From JAZGHN01 sp964496725 (lineage in GTDB: Bacteria; Chloroflexota; Dehalococcoidia; Dehalococcoidales; E44-bin46): a DNA stretch of 13,383 nucleotides. The notes beneath the pieces were generated by a model. That model did no database searches and was not told where the DNA came from. It worked only from the letters and a program-made list of their open reading frames with translations. Numbering within the stretch: position 1 is the first letter of the stretch; every line of letters starts with the position of its first letter. Both the position numbers and the translations under genes were made by a program. The stretch spans positions 1-13,383 of the forward strand of contig CAZCAS010000029.1 in assembly GCA_964496725.1 (NCBI GenBank), in the 5' to 3' direction. Positions 6,741 to 13,065 of this stretch are shown piece by piece.

Positions 6741-7645
6741 TGTTTGACGCACATGCTCATTGGCTGCCCAAAGAAATCATTGAGAAGGCACACTTCTTCT
6801 CTCCCGCCTGGGGCGATATGGAGAGACAACTCTCACTTATGGATAAGTTCCACATTGAGAGAGCACTCCTCCTCTACCCCACCAGCGATGCCTACCAACA
6901 GATGGGCGGTCAGCAGGAAGTAGCCCGGATTTACAACAACAGCATAGCCGAGGTGGTGAAAAAGTATCCGGAGAGACTCATTGGGGCAGCCATCCTGCCC
7001 ACGGATGAGCCGAAAGGAGTGGTCGCGGAATTCGAGCGCGCCACTGAGGAATTGGGGGTTAAAGTCATCTCTCTAGCCTCAAGTTTCGAAGGTACCTACT
7101 TAGACGACGATAGATTTCATCCGCTCTATGAAAAGGCTGAGGCGTTGAATACGCCCCTATTCGTCCACCCCCAGACGATAAACCCACTAGGTTGTTAGCA
7201 ACTAGACCACCCCCTACTCACCCCCGTCATCGAGTATGTCTTTGACACCACCATATGCATCGGCAAACTGATGACCAGCGGTATATTGAGGAGATTCCCC
7301 GACCTGAAATTTGTCTTCGCCCACTTCGGCGGAGTGATGCCCTTTATTAAGGAGAGATTTGATACCGTATATAAGATGCTCAGGGGTAGAAACATAGTGG
7401 AGGACCTCCATGCCCTGCCCAGCGAATATCTGAAGCAGATATATGTGGACACCAGCGGGACTACGTCTCATTACACCCTGATGAGCACCCTGGAAATGGT
7501 AGGGGCAGAGCATATCTTATGGGGCAGCGATTACCCCAGCAATCCTGACGTCTCAGCATCAATCGACGCCATAGAAAAACTGGACATCCCGGCTGAAGAT
7601 AAGAGGAAGATACTGGGCGGGAACATAGAGCAGATACTGGGTTGA
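6737..7645 (+). CDS. ACMSD-like amidohydrolase with one in-frame TAG (possible pyrrolysine-containing protein)
   Basis: Read through a single TAG at codon 154 (7196-7198), this is a 302-residue amidohydrolase-2 family TIM barrel. The family residues are split across the TAG: HAH (His6, His8) and FVHPQ (His144) come before it; AHFGG (His196) and GSDYPS (Asp265) come after. RRFPDLKFVFAHFGG and the C-terminal ILGGN-x-EQIL are typical of the family. No frameshift is needed, and codon use and similarity continue directly across the TAG. The pyrrolysine system lies about 500 bp downstream, so UAG may be translated as Pyl; a fresh nonsense mutation or a base error is the alternative. Family members are decarboxylases or hydrolases of aromatic or 2-oxo acids, so decarboxylation of an aromatic polyketide acid is conceivable. 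The start overlaps the SDR stop. Confidence 0.78.
7187..7205 (+). other. Small hairpin presenting the in-frame UAG in its loop
   Basis: The strands CTA-G-GTTG (7187-7194) and CAAC-TAG (7199-7205) pair over 7 bp with one bulged G. They leave the tetraloop TTAG (7195-7198), which contains the in-frame stop. The stem is short and A/T-rich, so stability is modest. It is reminiscent of structures proposed next to UAG in methylamine methyltransferase genes, but chance cannot be excluded. Confidence 0.35.
7196..7198 (+). other. In-frame UAG codon, candidate pyrrolysine site
   Basis: This codon is the only stop within the 909-nt amidohydrolase frame. It follows codons for Pro-Leu-Gly-Cys and precedes Gln-Leu-Asp-His-Pro. 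One-base changes from Gln (CAG), Glu (GAG), Lys (AAG), Trp (TGG) or Leu (TTG) would also produce it, so Pyl insertion is plausible but unproved. Confidence 0.5.
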
Positions 7646-7687
7646 ACAGTCAAAATGGCAGCGTTTAATTTTTGCCCCGAATTATGA

Positions 7688-7693
7688 TACAAT
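7688..7693 (+). promoter_or_regulatory. Possible -10 element for the tRNA cluster
   Basis: TACAAT lies 12 nt before the 5' end of tRNA-Trp in an A/T-rich stretch, a sensible place for a -10 box. An overlapping TATGAT at 7683-7688 is an alternative. No good -35 hexamer is seen at the right distance; the best is TTTAAT near 7664. The call rests mainly on position. Confidence 0.35.
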
Positions 7694-7705
7694 AATTTCC
7701 TGGGT

Positions 7706-7781
7706 AGGAGTGTAGCTCAGTTGGAAGAGCAACGGTCTCCAAAACCGTAGGTCGGGGGTTCGAGTCCTCCCACTCCTGCCA
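7706..7781 (+). tRNA. tRNA-Trp (anticodon CCA)
   Basis: The acceptor AGGAGTG (7706-7712) pairs with CACTCCT (7771-7777), followed by discriminator G and an encoded CCA end. The anticodon stem ACGGT/ACCGT encloses loop CTCCAAA with anticodon CCA at 7739-7741. The T-loop GGTTCGAGTCC is standard. This is the first of three closely spaced tRNA genes. Confidence 0.95.
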
Positions 7782-7787
7782 TAAAAA

Positions 7788-7875
7788 GCCGGGGTGGCGG
7801 AAGCCGGTAGACGCGCTAGCTTGAGGGGCTAGTGCCCGCAAGGGCGTGGGAGTTCAAATCTCCCCTCCGGCACCA
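7788..7875 (+). tRNA. tRNA-Leu (anticodon GAG)
   Basis: This is a class II tRNA. Acceptor GCCGGGG (7788-7794) pairs with CTCCGGC (7865-7871, one G-U), followed by discriminator A and encoded CCA. The anticodon stem CTAGC/GCTAG encloses TTGAGGG with anticodon GAG at 7823-7825. A long variable arm (TGCCCGCAAGGGCG) confirms the Leu type. Confidence 0.94.
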
Positions 7876-7881
7876 AAGGGG

Positions 7882-7956
7882 GCGGAAGTAGTTCAGCGGT
7901 AGAACGCCTCCTTGCCAAGGAGGAGGTCGCGAGTTCGAATCTCGTCTTCCGCTCCA
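7882..7956 (+). tRNA. tRNA-Gly (anticodon GCC)
   Basis: Acceptor GCGGAAG (7882-7888) pairs with CTTCCGC (7946-7952), followed by discriminator T and encoded CCA. The anticodon stem CCTCC/GGAGG encloses TTGCCAA with anticodon GCC at 7914-7916. It lies six nt after tRNA-Leu, so the three tRNAs are probably one transcript. Confidence 0.95.
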
Positions 7957-8042
7957 AATCCTTTCAGTCATCCTGAGCGTCTTCTCACCCATAGCAGTAT
8001 TGCCCCGATGTCTCCATTGAAATCACTACGCCTACTCTTCAC
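7957..8042 (+). other. Spacer between tRNA-Gly and the pyl promoter
   Basis: The stretch is 86 nt without an ORF. It contains GTCATCCTGAGCG, which resembles the start of a short dispersed repeat seen in various bacterial intergenic regions, but I see no second copy in the window. I find no convincing terminator after the tRNA cluster. Confidence 0.3.
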
Positions 8043-8071
8043 TTGACACAAAGGGGGGCGTGGTTTATACT
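8043..8071 (+). promoter_or_regulatory. Strong sigma70-type promoter for the pyl cassette
   Basis: A perfect -35 TTGACA (8043-8048) and near-perfect -10 TATACT (8066-8071) are separated by 17 nt. Transcription would begin about 8078, giving a leader of roughly 90 nt before pylSc. No other promoter of this quality is seen upstream of the cassette, so it probably drives pylSc and the genes behind it. Confidence 0.75.
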
Positions 8072-8084
8072 TCCTCTGTAGCTT

Positions 8085-8111
8085 GGCGGTGGCTGCAAGC
8101 CGTTGCCTTTT
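8085..8111 (+). terminator. Leader hairpin with short U-tract (possible attenuator)
   Basis: GGCGGTGGCT (8085-8094) pairs with AGCCGTTGCC (8098-8107) across a 3-nt loop: ten pairs, three of them G-U. TTTT (8108-8111) follows directly. Lying only about 7 nt after the predicted transcription start and 60 nt before pylSc, it looks like an early attenuator or a 5'-protective hairpin. The short U-run and wobble pairs make it a weak terminator at best. Confidence 0.4.
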
Positions 8112-8171
8112 AGGTCTAGCCACGACCATTTATATTTGCTGTTCTAACCATAGTAAGAATTTTTATCTGCG

Positions 8172-9011
8172 ATGTCCGTCACATTAACAGAAACTCAAAA
8201 ACAGCGCCTCCGAGAATTGGATGCCGATGCCTGCTTGGCGGAGAAGGTATTCAGTAATACCCAGGAGAGAAACAACAGCTTCAAGATGATGGAGCAGAGG
8301 TTGATTGAGGAGGAAAAACAGCATTTGCAAAACCTCCGCCACCATCATCGCCGCCCTGCAACCTGTCAAATAGAGAACACCCTGGTAAATAAACTCACCG
8401 AAGAAGGGTTTGTCCAGGTTATCACCCCGATAATCATAGCCAAAGAGTTTTTAGAGAAGATGACCATCAGTGCCAGCAGTCCCCTGACCAATCAGGTTTT
8501 TTGGCTCAGCAAAAACAAGTGCCTGCGACCGATGTTGGCACCAAGTCTCTATTATCTTCTGAGACGGCTTGCCCGCCTATGGAAAAAACCCATCCGTATT
8601 TTCGAAGTAGGCCCATGTTTCCGCAAAGACACCCAGGGAAGCGAGCATCTAAATGAATTCACCATGTTAAACCTTGTTGAGCTGGGCCTACCCCTGGAAA
8701 ACAGGCAGGCACGATTAAAAGAGCTAGCTTCCCTCCTCATGGGAGTTATCGGTATAGATAAGTACCAATTGGTTTCCATTCCCAGTGAAGTCTACGGTGA
8801 AACAGTGGACATCATGACCGATAGCGGTATTGAGCTGTGTTCGGCAGCCATGGGTCCCCACAGCTTAGACGACGCCTGGGGAATAGTTGACCCCTGGGTA
8901 GGTTTAGGAATAGGCTTAGAGAGAGCAGTGATGGCGAAACAGGGGTATCAAAATATTCAGAGAGCAGGGCGCAGCCTGATATACCTTGACGGGACAAGAC
9001 TGAATATCTAA
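8172..9011 (+). CDS. pylSc: Pyrrolysyl-tRNA synthetase, catalytic subunit PylSc
   Basis: A 279-residue class II aminoacyl-tRNA synthetase corresponding to the C-terminal catalytic domain of archaeal PylS. Motif 2 is in FEVGPCFRKD (Arg151) and motif 3 is GLGIGLER (residues 244-251). The amino-acid pocket keeps the PylS signature: Asn167 in TMLNLVELG, Tyr208 in EVYGETVD and Trp242 in DPWVG (counterparts of methanosarcinal Asn346, Tyr384 and Trp417). The pocket Cys of methanogens is Val169 here. The enzyme activates pyrrolysine and loads it on tRNA-Pyl. The tRNA-binding N-terminal domain is absent and encoded separately at the other end of the cassette, as in Desulfitobacterium-type bacteria. 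The start at ATG 8172 has no convincing Shine-Dalgarno, so it could be poorly translated or differ slightly. Confidence 0.95.
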   Translation: MSVTLTETQKQRLRELDADACLAEKVFSNTQERNNSFKMMEQRLIEEEKQHLQNLRHHHRRPATCQIENTLVNKLTEEGFVQVITPIIIAKEFLEKMTISASSPLTNQVFWLSKNKCLRPMLAPSLYYLLRRLARLWKKPIRIFEVGPCFRKDTQGSEHLNEFTMLNLVELGLPLENRQARLKELASLLMGVIGIDKYQLVSIPSEVYGETVDIMTDSGIELCSAAMGPHSLDDAWGIVDPWVGLGIGLERAVMAKQGYQNIQRAGRSLIYLDGTRLNI

Positions 9012-9023
9012 CTAATCAGGTAC

Positions 9024-9048
9024 AAGGAGGGAAAACTATATGATGTAA
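9024..9048 (+). other. Orphan ribosome-binding site with two-codon ORF (ATG ATG TAA)
   Basis: A strong AAGGAGG (9024-9030) is followed nine nt later by ATG ATG and then TAA (9046-9048), in the 130-nt gap between pylSc and the corrinoid-protein gene. No homology is visible in the following frame, which gives a 12-codon ORF at 9064 and then stops. It may be the remnant of a deleted gene start or a minimal leader ORF. Confidence 0.4.
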
Positions 9049-9141
9049 ACGGCGCTCTACAAGATGGCCTGTCCGATTAAAATAACTGGGGTGTGGGGCT
9101 GAAGAGAAACAAAAAATACTGCAAAGGAGGGTCTAACATTA

Positions 9142-9792
9142 ATGGCGGGACAGAAAGAGGTACTCGAACAAGCGAAAAAATCAATCATTGACTTCGACAA
9201 GGATAAGGCAGAAGCGATTGCCAATGAGGGTTTGGCCAACGGGATTGCACCAGCCACAATAATAAATGATGGATTTGTTCCTGGAATAACTGAGGTTGGT
9301 GATCTTTTTGACCGAGGCCAAATATTCCTACCAGAATTGATGCTCGCTGCTGAAGCAATGAAAGCTGGGTCAGCAGTATGCATAAAAGCACTCCCAGCGA
9401 AAGAGGTTAAGGCAGCAAAGAAGGTAGTAATCGGGACCGTAGAAGGAGATGTTCACGACATCGGAAAATCAATCGTTGTTTCCTTCTTATTAGCCAATGG
9501 CTTTGAGGTTCATGATATAGGTAGAGATGTGCCTATTGAGAAGTTTGTGGCAAAGGCTAAGGAAGTAGGCGCGGATGTGGTTGGAGCAAGCGCTCTATTG
9601 ACCACCACTATGGAAGGGCAGAAGGCAGTAATAGAAGAGCTAAAGAAAGCCGGGTTGCGGGATAAGGTTAAAGTAATCATAGGTGGAGCGCCAGTTAGCC
9701 AACCGTGGGCCGACCGCATAGGGGCCGATGCCTATGCTGAAAATGCCGTCGACGGCGTCAATAAGATAAAGCAATTAACCGGCCTGGCATAA
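9142..9792 (+). CDS. Methylamine-type corrinoid protein (MtbC/MttC/MtmC family)
   Basis: A 216-residue two-domain methyltransferase corrinoid protein. The N-terminal helical cap spans about residues 1-90 (with PGITEVGDLFDRGQIFLPELMLAAEAM). The B12-binding Rossmann domain follows, with the base-off motif D-V-H-D-I-G (Asp103, His105, Gly108); His105 (codon 9454-9456) would be the lower cobalt ligand. The segments VHDIGRDVP, GASALLTTTM, IIGGAPVSQPWAD and GADAYAENA are typical of dimethylamine/trimethylamine corrinoid proteins. It would accept methyl groups from a Pyl-containing MtmB/MtbB/MttB enzyme and pass them to an MtbA-like methylase. No such methyltransferase is in the window. AAAGGAGG lies 11 nt before ATG 9142. 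Which methylamine it serves cannot be decided from sequence alone. Confidence 0.92.
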   Translation: MAGQKEVLEQAKKSIIDFDKDKAEAIANEGLANGIAPATIINDGFVPGITEVGDLFDRGQIFLPELMLAAEAMKAGSAVCIKALPAKEVKAAKKVVIGTVEGDVHDIGKSIVVSFLLANGFEVHDIGRDVPIEKFVAKAKEVGADVVGASALLTTTMEGQKAVIEELKKAGLRDKVKVIIGGAPVSQPWADRIGADAYAENAVDGVNKIKQLTGLA

Positions 9793-9814
9793 TAGAGTCG
9801 ATAATAACATAGTG

Positions 9815-10933
9815 ATGAGAGACAATACCCGTTTCGGCATAGAGGAAATATTAGATAAAGCACTCTGTGAGGAGCCTCTAACCGGGGAGGAGGTTCTTAG
9901 TTTACTCAGACTAAAGGAAGCTGAGCAAATTGGGAAGCTCTTTCAGGTCGCACAGAGATTAAGGACTCGATATTTTGGCAATAATATTTTCCTCTACGGG
10001 TTCCTCTACTTCTCCACCTGGTGCCGCAATAACTGTGCCTTCTGCTATTATCGCGCCTCCAACAAATTGTGCCAGCGATATCGGAAAACCGACCGCCAAG
10101 TTATGGAAGTAGCCCTTGAGACGGCGGACTCCGGGGTGCACCTGCTTGATTTAACTATGGGAGAGGACCCCTTCTACTACAAGGGGAAGGATGGTTTTGA
10201 GCCCCTACTGCACCTTATAAAAGAGATTAAGCGGCAAACATCTTTACCGCTAATGATTTCGCCCGGGGCTCTCCCCGACGAAGCCTTACAGGATCTATTT
10301 GAGACAGGGGTGGAGTGGTACGCCTGCTATCAGGAAACCCACAATAGAAAGCTCTACCACCAGCTTCGGTTGAATCAGAGCTACGATGATAGGCTCAGGA
10401 AGAAATATAAGGCGGCTCAGTTAGGTGTGCTCATTGAGGAAGGGATATTAGCCGGGGTGGGTGAATCGTTAGAAGATGTAGTCCACTCTATGGAGGAGAT
10501 GCAGAGGATGGGGGCTCACCAAGTACGCGTTATGAACTTTATCCCTCAAAAGGGAACCCCCATGCAGGATTTTCCTCCACCCCCTAAAATGCGAGAGCTG
10601 CTAATCATTGCGGCCCTGCGCCTGCTATTTCCTCACCGACTGATACCTGCTTCTCTTGATGTATACGGCATTGAGGGACTCAAAGGAAAGCTAGAAGCCG
10701 GAGCTAATGTGGTCACCTCTTTAATTCTCCCCCGTTCGGACATGGTAGGTGTAGCCCAAAGCACCCTAGATATCGCCGAAGGTTACCGGACAGTGGTGGG
10801 AATAACCCCGATACTCAACGAATTGGGATTAACCAGAGCCAGCCTTGATAGTTATATCTCCTGGATTGAGAAGGAGAGAAAGAGCTACATAGATGTAGAT
10901 ACGCATCGGTCTAGAGAAAAGGTATTGTTGTGA
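9815..10933 (+). CDS. pylB: (3R)-3-methyl-D-ornithine synthase PylB (radical SAM)
   Basis: A 372-residue radical SAM enzyme. The [4Fe-4S]-SAM motif CRNNCAFCYY (Cys70, Cys74, Cys77 from ATG 9815) is followed by LDLTMGEDP and the BioB-like C-terminal barrel with PGALPDEAL, YQETHNRKLY, MNFIPQKGTPM and ANVVTSLILPRSDMVGV, all as in PylB. The family isomerises L-lysine to 3-methyl-D-ornithine, the first step of pyrrolysine synthesis. It lies 22 nt after the corrinoid gene. GTG 9812 directly precedes ATG 9815 and either could serve; neither has a clear Shine-Dalgarno. The stop overlaps the pylC start (GTGA), coupling the two. Position between pylSc and pylC confirms the assignment over biotin- or thiazole-synthase relatives. 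Confidence 0.95.
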   Translation: MRDNTRFGIEEILDKALCEEPLTGEEVLSLLRLKEAEQIGKLFQVAQRLRTRYFGNNIFLYGFLYFSTWCRNNCAFCYYRASNKLCQRYRKTDRQVMEVALETADSGVHLLDLTMGEDPFYYKGKDGFEPLLHLIKEIKRQTSLPLMISPGALPDEALQDLFETGVEWYACYQETHNRKLYHQLRLNQSYDDRLRKKYKAAQLGVLIEEGILAGVGESLEDVVHSMEEMQRMGAHQVRVMNFIPQKGTPMQDFPPPPKMRELLIIAALRLLFPHRLIPASLDVYGIEGLKGKLEAGANVVTSLILPRSDMVGVAQSTLDIAEGYRTVVGITPILNELGLTRASLDSYISWIEKERKSYIDVDTHRSREKVLL

Positions 10934-12105
10934 GAGCCGCAATCATCGGGGGGAAACTGCAGGGGGTGGAAGCAGCCTTCCTTGCTCATGAAGCAGGGTG
11001 GGAAGTGGCTCTTATTGACAAAAAATCGAGTGTGCCGGCATCGGGGTTATGTCGGTCTTTCTATCAATGCGATGTTGTTAAAGATATTGCATGCCTGCGA
11101 CAGATTATAGAGAAGGTTGATTTGATTATCCCGGCGCTCGAGGACAGCAACGCCCTCAGAACCCTACAGAAATGCGCGGCCGATACCCACACTCCTCTAG
11201 CTTATGATGCAGGAGCATATTTCATTACCCACTCTAAAAAGCGTTCCAACCGCCTCTTTGAAAAGCTGGATATTCCCCAGCCACAAAGCTGGCCCCAATA
11301 CCGACTACCGCTTATAGCAAAACCATCAACCGCAAGCGGGAGTCAAGGGGTATCCAAGATATCCACTGAAAAGGAACTTAGCGATTTTATTAAGGAGGTG
11401 GGGGCAGAGCTGGGGCGCTGGGTTTTACAGGAATATGTAGAGGGCCCATCCTATTCCATCGAGGTTTTGGGCTTGATGGGGCATTACACAGCTCTTCAGG
11501 TCACAGAGCTGCAAATGGACGAGCGCTACGACTGCCAGCGGGTGCTTGCTCCCGCCGATATCCCGGAGTCTTTAGACAGACAGCTCAAAGAAACAGCGCT
11601 CACCATTGCCAGTGGTCTCCTGTTGAAGGGAATCATGGACGTTGAGTTCATCCTTGGTAAGGGTGTTCCCAAGGTATTAGAGATTGATGCCAGACTTCCA
11701 AGCCAGACTCCTACCGCAGTCTATAAGTCCACGGGGATAAATATGCTGGAGCTACTGGGAGAGATATTTGTCAATGGTAACCTACCCAGCATCCCCGAAA
11801 TCAAAGCCCCAAGAGGGGTTGTTTATGAGCACATCAGGTTTTCTCCCAGCGGCTTGGAATTTCTGGGAGAACATATTATGGGAGAAGCCGATTCCCTTGA
11901 GATCGTCCCTGACTTTTTTGGGGCTGATGTAGCGCTGACCAACTTCAATTTGTCATCTTTTCCTTGGGTGGCAACGTTGATGATTACCGGAGAGAGTCGA
12001 GCACAAGCGTGGCTTAAACGCGAACAATCTATAGAAAATATTAAAGGTTTCCTAAAGGCTTCCAAAGCTAAGTCTACTGGCATACCTTCATTACCAAGAG
12101 GATAA
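10930..12105 (+). CDS. pylC: 3-methyl-D-ornithine--L-lysine ligase PylC (ATP-grasp)
   Basis: A 391-residue ATP-grasp ligase. The N-terminal Rossmann-like domain opens with AAIIGGKLQGVEA. The ATP-grasp core follows with IAKPS (129-133), a glycine-rich SGSQG loop (136-140), QEYVEG (167-172), MDVEF (236-240) and the Mg-binding LEIDARLPSQ (250-259). PylC joins 3-methyl-D-ornithine to the epsilon-amino group of L-lysine using ATP, the second step of pyrrolysine synthesis. The GTG start at 10930 lies inside the GTGA overlap with pylB, so translation is coupled. Carbamoyl-phosphate-synthase-like ligases share the fold, but the neighbours and the LPSQTPTAVY segment fit PylC. No irregularity is seen. 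Confidence 0.94.
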   Translation: MRAAIIGGKLQGVEAAFLAHEAGWEVALIDKKSSVPASGLCRSFYQCDVVKDIACLRQIIEKVDLIIPALEDSNALRTLQKCAADTHTPLAYDAGAYFITHSKKRSNRLFEKLDIPQPQSWPQYRLPLIAKPSTASGSQGVSKISTEKELSDFIKEVGAELGRWVLQEYVEGPSYSIEVLGLMGHYTALQVTELQMDERYDCQRVLAPADIPESLDRQLKETALTIASGLLLKGIMDVEFILGKGVPKVLEIDARLPSQTPTAVYKSTGINMLELLGEIFVNGNLPSIPEIKAPRGVVYEHIRFSPSGLEFLGEHIMGEADSLEIVPDFFGADVALTNFNLSSFPWVATLMITGESRAQAWLKREQSIENIKGFLKASKAKSTGIPSLPRG

Positions 12106-12107
12106 AT

Positions 12108-12926
12108 ATGGCAAGATGCCTCACCAAAGGAGATGTAATAGAGATAGTGCAGAAACTGCCTGCCTATGATGCTGCATTGGTTCGAAAAACAGGTTTGTCA
12201 CTCAAAGAGATTGCTATTCGCGCTACAGGGGTCAGCGAGAAGACAAGCGCTGTCCCTGCCTCCCATAAAGTAGCCGTGGTGCCCATGAGCGCAGGGGGAG
12301 GAATCATCGAGTACTTCAGCGAAGCGGTTGAGGGAATTTTAACCTACCTTGGAGCCGATGCTTTTAAGACCAGCAGTACAGATGTGGCTGGAGTGTCGGA
12401 AGGGGTGGAGAAAGGCGCAGACATTGTTTTCTTTGCTGATGACAACCGCTTTATCGCCCTGAACCTCCCCTTGAGGAAGGCCATTGATAATGCTGAGTCC
12501 ACAGCAAGGGGGTATGCTACCGCCCTGGAAGCTATGGCTGGAGGCTTAACTCAGCGCGAGGTGCTGGTGATTGGGGGAGCGGGGCGAGTAGGCTGGAACG
12601 CAGTTTTGTCTCTAAAAAACAAGGGGGCAAAGGTAGCAGCTATCGACCTTAATCAAGATAGAATGGAGTCGCTGGGTAAGAAGTATAAAATTATAGTGGA
12701 AAGGAATCTGGAGGAGGCGCTTGACCGATATACACTATTTTTTGACGCTTCCAATTCAGGCGATATAATACAGGCAAAACATATTAAGTCGAAAATGCTT
12801 ATCGTTGCTCCTGGAATGCCGCTGGGGTTAACCAAAGAGGCTCGTCCTCTAGTCGAAGAACGTCTGGTTCATGATGTTTTGGAGATTGGTGTGGCTACTA
12901 TGCTCATTCACGCCATTTGTATTTAG
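12108..12926 (+). CDS. pylD: Pyrrolysine-forming dehydrogenase PylD, ending in TAG
   Basis: A 272-residue NAD-dependent dehydrogenase. It has PylD-type SAGGGIIEYFSEAV (61-74) and FADDNRFIALN segments and a Rossmann motif GGAGRVG (156-162). PylD oxidises 3-methylornithyl-lysine, and the resulting semialdehyde cyclises spontaneously to pyrrolysine. AAGAGGA lies upstream with suitable spacing to ATG 12108, and pylC ends 2 nt before. Its stop is TAG (12924-12926), the codon decoded by the tRNA-Pyl gene just downstream. Suppression would add Pyl-RWSGIK and end at TAA 12945-12947. It is the only gene in the window to end with TAG. The tail GVATMLIHAICI looks like a natural C-terminus, so TAG normally probably acts as stop. 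Confidence 0.94.
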   Translation: MARCLTKGDVIEIVQKLPAYDAALVRKTGLSLKEIAIRATGVSEKTSAVPASHKVAVVPMSAGGGIIEYFSEAVEGILTYLGADAFKTSSTDVAGVSEGVEKGADIVFFADDNRFIALNLPLRKAIDNAESTARGYATALEAMAGGLTQREVLVIGGAGRVGWNAVLSLKNKGAKVAAIDLNQDRMESLGKKYKIIVERNLEEALDRYTLFFDASNSGDIIQAKHIKSKMLIVAPGMPLGLTKEARPLVEERLVHDVLEIGVATMLIHAICI

Positions 12927-12957
12927 CGATGGAGTGGCATAAAATAATACTGGTTGG

Positions 12958-13029
12958 GGGGGGTTGATCGGAAAGATCACACAGACTCTAAATTTGTGTA
13001 GCCGGGTGTAACTCCCGGACTCCCCGCCA
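12958..13029 (+). tRNA. pylT: tRNA-Pyl (anticodon CUA, amber-decoding)
   Basis: The 72-nt gene (with encoded CCA) folds with every peculiarity of tRNA-Pyl. Acceptor GGGGGGT (12958-12964) pairs with ACTCCCC (13019-13025, one G-U), with a single T between acceptor and D-stem. The D-stem GATC/GATC has a 5-nt loop GGAAA lacking the usual GG-G18G19 pattern. A single A follows, then a 6-bp anticodon stem CACAGA/TTTGTG with loop CTCTAAA and anticodon CTA at 12988-12990. The variable region is 3 nt (TAG), and the T-stem CCGGG/CCCGG encloses TGTAACT, without the TTC motif. Discriminator is G. It lies between pylD and pylSn, probably on the same transcript. Confidence 0.95.
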
Positions 13030-13065
13030 TGATTCGAGCTTGAATAAGATAAACAGGGGAAAGTA

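Noticed and set aside
6737..7198. A stand-alone truncated amidohydrolase and a separate downstream gene at 7271-7645
   Set aside because: Both pieces are in the same frame and together form one continuous family-length protein; neither alone has a full active site, and 7271 has no good ribosome-binding site.
7957..8042. Integration scar of a mobile island carrying pyl genes next to tRNA-Gly
   Set aside because: I found no repeat of the tRNA-Gly 3' end elsewhere in the window and no integrase; the right end of the cassette is outside the window, so it cannot be tested here.
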